DNA of 8,615 nt from Treponema sp. Lineage in GTDB: Bacteria > Spirochaetota > Spirochaetia > Treponematales > Breznakiellaceae. The stretch covers positions 1 to 8,615 of the forward strand of contig JAITEW010000275.1 of NCBI GenBank assembly GCA_031281855.1, read 5' to 3'. Within the stretch, counting starts at the first letter, position 1, and each line of letters starts with the position of its first letter. Under the pieces are notes generated by a model. That model had not been told where the DNA came from. It saw only the letters and a list, made by a program, of their open reading frames with translations, and made no database searches. The translations under genes and the position numbers were made by a program. Positions 6,960 through 8,615 of this stretch are shown one piece after another.

Positions 6960-7802
6960 CTAGTTACCTGCCTCTGCGATTGCGTAAAGGACTTTTACCA
7001 AATCTACATGTTCCTTCACATCGTGAACCCTGATGATATCCGCGCCGTTCATAACTGCCGCGGCGTTGGCGGCCAGGGTCCCTGCGAGCCTGCCGGCCAC
7101 CCCCTGTCCTGTAACATCACCGATAAACGTCTTGCGTGAAAGGCCTACCAGTACAGGATAGCCGCTCCTGCGAATTTCCGCAAGCCGATTTATAAGAGCA
7201 AGGTTGTCTTCCGTCCTCTTTCCAAAGCCGATCCCGGGGTCCAGGATGATCCGGTCCTTACGCACCCCTCTGTCAAGCGCCTGCTGCACAACGGAAAGAA
7301 GGTATTCCCCTACTTCCGCAGAAGCGTCGTCATACATAGGGGCTTTCTGCATATCCCGGGGGGTTCCTTTCATGTGCATAAGCACCGCAGCGGCGCCTCG
7401 TTCGGCGCAAAGAGGCAGCATCATGGGATCGTCCCCTAATGCTGAAATATCGTTGATAATGTCCGCCCCTGCTTCCAGAGCCGCCCTGGCCACAGCGGCC
7501 TTACGGGTATCAACCGAAACAGGCAGGGAAGACTTCTTCCTGAAGGCCTCGATTACCGGGATCACCCGGCGGAGTTCTTCTTCACTGTCCACATACTCCG
7601 CGCCGGGCCTGGTGGATTCGCCGCCGAAATCAATAATAGCCGCCCCTGCGTCTTCAGCTTCCAAAGCGCGATCCACAGCCTCCCTGTCCCGGGCCCTTGA
7701 AGGGGCAAAAAAAGAATCCCCATTACAGTTCACGATAGCCATCACAAGGCAGGGTCCTGAAAAATCAAGACTTCTCCCGCCGGGAAGGTCCATACGATCC
7801 AT
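6960..7802 (-). CDS. folP: Dihydropteroate synthase FolP
   Basis: FolP condenses 6-hydroxymethyl-dihydropterin pyrophosphate with para-aminobenzoate to give 7,8-dihydropteroate in folate synthesis; it is the sulfonamide target. Counted from ATG 7802 the protein has 280 residues and a full TIM-barrel set: 'FGGESTRPG' (59–67), 'SVDTRKA' (96–102), 'NDISAL' (117–122), 'HMKGTPRDMQ' (143–152), 'DPGIGFGK' (188–195), 'GLSRKTFIG' (220–228) and 'RVHDV' (258–262). The first loop is unusual: the family's NVTPDSF reads NCNGDSF (25–31), retaining the metal-binding asparagine and the aspartate. The frame continues to GTG 7814, which overlaps the dxs stop; I prefer ATG 7802 because GAGG (7812–7809) is 6 bases upstream. 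There is an 8-base gap to dxs and a 3-base gap to cdaA. Confidence 0.95.
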   Translation of the reverse strand: MDRMDLPGGRSLDFSGPCLVMAIVNCNGDSFFAPSRARDREAVDRALEAEDAGAAIIDFGGESTRPGAEYVDSEEELRRVIPVIEAFRKKSSLPVSVDTRKAAVARAALEAGADIINDISALGDDPMMLPLCAERGAAAVLMHMKGTPRDMQKAPMYDDASAEVGEYLLSVVQQALDRGVRKDRIILDPGIGFGKRTEDNLALINRLAEIRRSGYPVLVGLSRKTFIGDVTGQGVAGRLAGTLAANAAAVMNGADIIRVHDVKEHVDLVKVLYAIAEAGN

Positions 7803-7810
7803 ACAAAGCC

Positions 7811-8615
7811 TCACTGCCCTGCCCTCTCCGCACCGCTCCGGATCAGGACCTGTTCCTCCCGGACCAGCGCCGCAGAAACGGCGGCGGCTATCCCTTCGCC
7901 GTCAAGGCCGTTAGCCCTGAGAAGCTCATGTCGTTTTCCAAGGCCCTCGAATGCTTCAGGCGCCGCCAGAACCAGGACCCTGCAGGAACAGTTCCGCATA
8001 AGGGCGGCGCCGTATTCCCCGAAGCCCCCGGCCTGCATTCCCTCTTCGGCAAACACGACAAGGCGGTAACTGTTCATAAGCCCAAAGAGGTAATCTTCAT
8101 CAACTGGCTTGATAAAGCGGAGGTTGTAGAGATCCGCATCGATGCCCATTGCCCCGAGCCGTTCAGCGGCGTCCAGGACCTGGAGGCAGAGGCTTCCGGT
8201 AAAACAGATGCAGACATCCCCACCGGTCCCGGAATTGCGGCGTATCCACACACCGCGGCCCTTTTCCAGAGGAAGAGAAAAAGCGGGATCCCAGGGAGGG
8301 CAGACATCTTTTGGGTACCTGATGAGCGAAGGCCCTTCTGACGCAAGCGCCCACTCAAGCATACGGATAAGCTCTTCCCTGCCCGCAGGGGCAAGGATGG
8401 TGATATTCGGGACAGAACGGAAAAGGCTGATGTCGAACATGCCCTGGTGGGTTTCGCCGTCGTCGTTGACAAAACCCGCCCGGTCCAGAACGAAAACCAC
8501 AGGAAGATTCTGGAAGCACACGTCATGGATGACGCTGTCAACAGCCCGCTGTATAAAAGTTGAGTACACAGCCACAACAGGCCTGAGCCCCCTGGCGGCC
8601 ATGCCTGCGGCGAAG
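7811..8615 (-). CDS. dxs: 1-deoxy-D-xylulose-5-phosphate synthase, C-terminal part (partial)
   Basis: DXS uses thiamine diphosphate to condense pyruvate with glyceraldehyde 3-phosphate, the first step of the MEP isoprenoid pathway and also a source for thiamine and pyridoxal. The visible 267 residues are roughly the last 40 % of a protein usually near 620–640 residues. The gene runs off the window edge, the frame being open as FAAGMAARGLRPV. Motifs include 'VAVYSTFIQRAVD', 'NLPVVFVLDRAG' and 'DDGETHQGMFDISLFRSVPN' from the pyrimidine-binding domain, and 'GPSLIRYP', whose arginine is expected at the phosphate site. Then comes the transketolase C-terminal domain with 'FTGSL', 'NLRFIKPVDEDYL' and 'VVFAEEGMQAGGFGEY'. 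Its TGA (7813–7811) precedes folP by 8 bases. It is the first visible gene of the minus-strand operon; the promoter is outside the window. Confidence 0.96.
   Translation of the reverse strand, partial: FAAGMAARGLRPVVAVYSTFIQRAVDSVIHDVCFQNLPVVFVLDRAGFVNDDGETHQGMFDISLFRSVPNITILAPAGREELIRMLEWALASEGPSLIRYPKDVCPPWDPAFSLPLEKGRGVWIRRNSGTGGDVCICFTGSLCLQVLDAAERLGAMGIDADLYNLRFIKPVDEDYLFGLMNSYRLVVFAEEGMQAGGFGEYGAALMRNCSCRVLVLAAPEAFEGLGKRHELLRANGLDGEGIAAAVSAALVREEQVLIRSGAERAGQ

Noticed and set aside
7204..7914. A 236-codon plus-strand open frame opposite folP and dxs
   Set aside because: It is fully antisense to two strongly conserved genes and its translation is Ser/Ala/Arg-rich without any domain; the same applies to 6280–6867 opposite cdaA.
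1..8615. tRNA, rRNA, CRISPR array, insertion sequence or phage att site
   Set aside because: Coding sequence fills the window almost completely, and I saw no direct-repeat array, transposase motif or tRNA-like fold.

Overview
The window reads as a spirochaete chromosome segment, most likely from a Treponema-like species of moderately high G+C such as the termite-gut lineage. The basis is the gene order dxs–folP–cdaA–cdaR–acpS–DUF2225–truA, an OmpA-family protein with a spirochaete-style N-terminal domain and a 'GHTALAG' peptidoglycan-binding motif, and a standalone secreted FecR-domain protein. From memory, Borrelia has the same core order (cdaA, ybbR, acpS, a DUF2225 gene, truA near BB0008–BB0012); I could not check this. 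The species assignment is inference.

Positions 1–3152, plus strand: four tightly packed genes for exported envelope proteins. They are the C-terminal end of a large, probably surface, protein with a polyproline tail (1–238); an OmpA-family lipid-free periplasmic or outer-membrane protein (239–1219); an outer-membrane beta-barrel protein ending in phenylalanine (1216–2445); and a signal-peptide-bearing FecR-domain protein (2454–3152). Junctions are 0, -4 and 8 bp and each start has a Shine-Dalgarno sequence, so this is almost certainly one transcription unit whose beginning lies upstream of the window.

Positions 3166–8615, minus strand (transcription runs from 8615 towards 3166): a seven-gene housekeeping operon. 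It makes an isoprenoid precursor (dxs, C-terminal part only), dihydropteroate for folate (folP), the second messenger c-di-AMP (cdaA) and its regulator (cdaR/ybbR), the 4'-phosphopantetheinyl transferase that activates acyl carrier protein (acpS), a conserved zinc-ribbon protein of unknown role (DUF2225), and a tRNA pseudouridine synthase (truA). Every junction is an overlap or a gap of a few bases, implying co-transcription and translational coupling. Several starts are better placed downstream of the longest open frame (folP at 7802, cdaR at 6091 with TTG, DUF2225 at 4771).

The two operons converge with only 13 bp between stop codons and no recognisable intrinsic terminator, so their transcripts probably overlap. 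There is no intergenic stretch over 15 bp. I found no RNA gene, CRISPR array, insertion sequence or att site. Nothing here is clearly a new system. The most interesting items are the exported four-gene module, the c-di-AMP genes wired into a folate/isoprenoid/ACP operon without glmM, and motif departures in FolP and in the OmpA domain.
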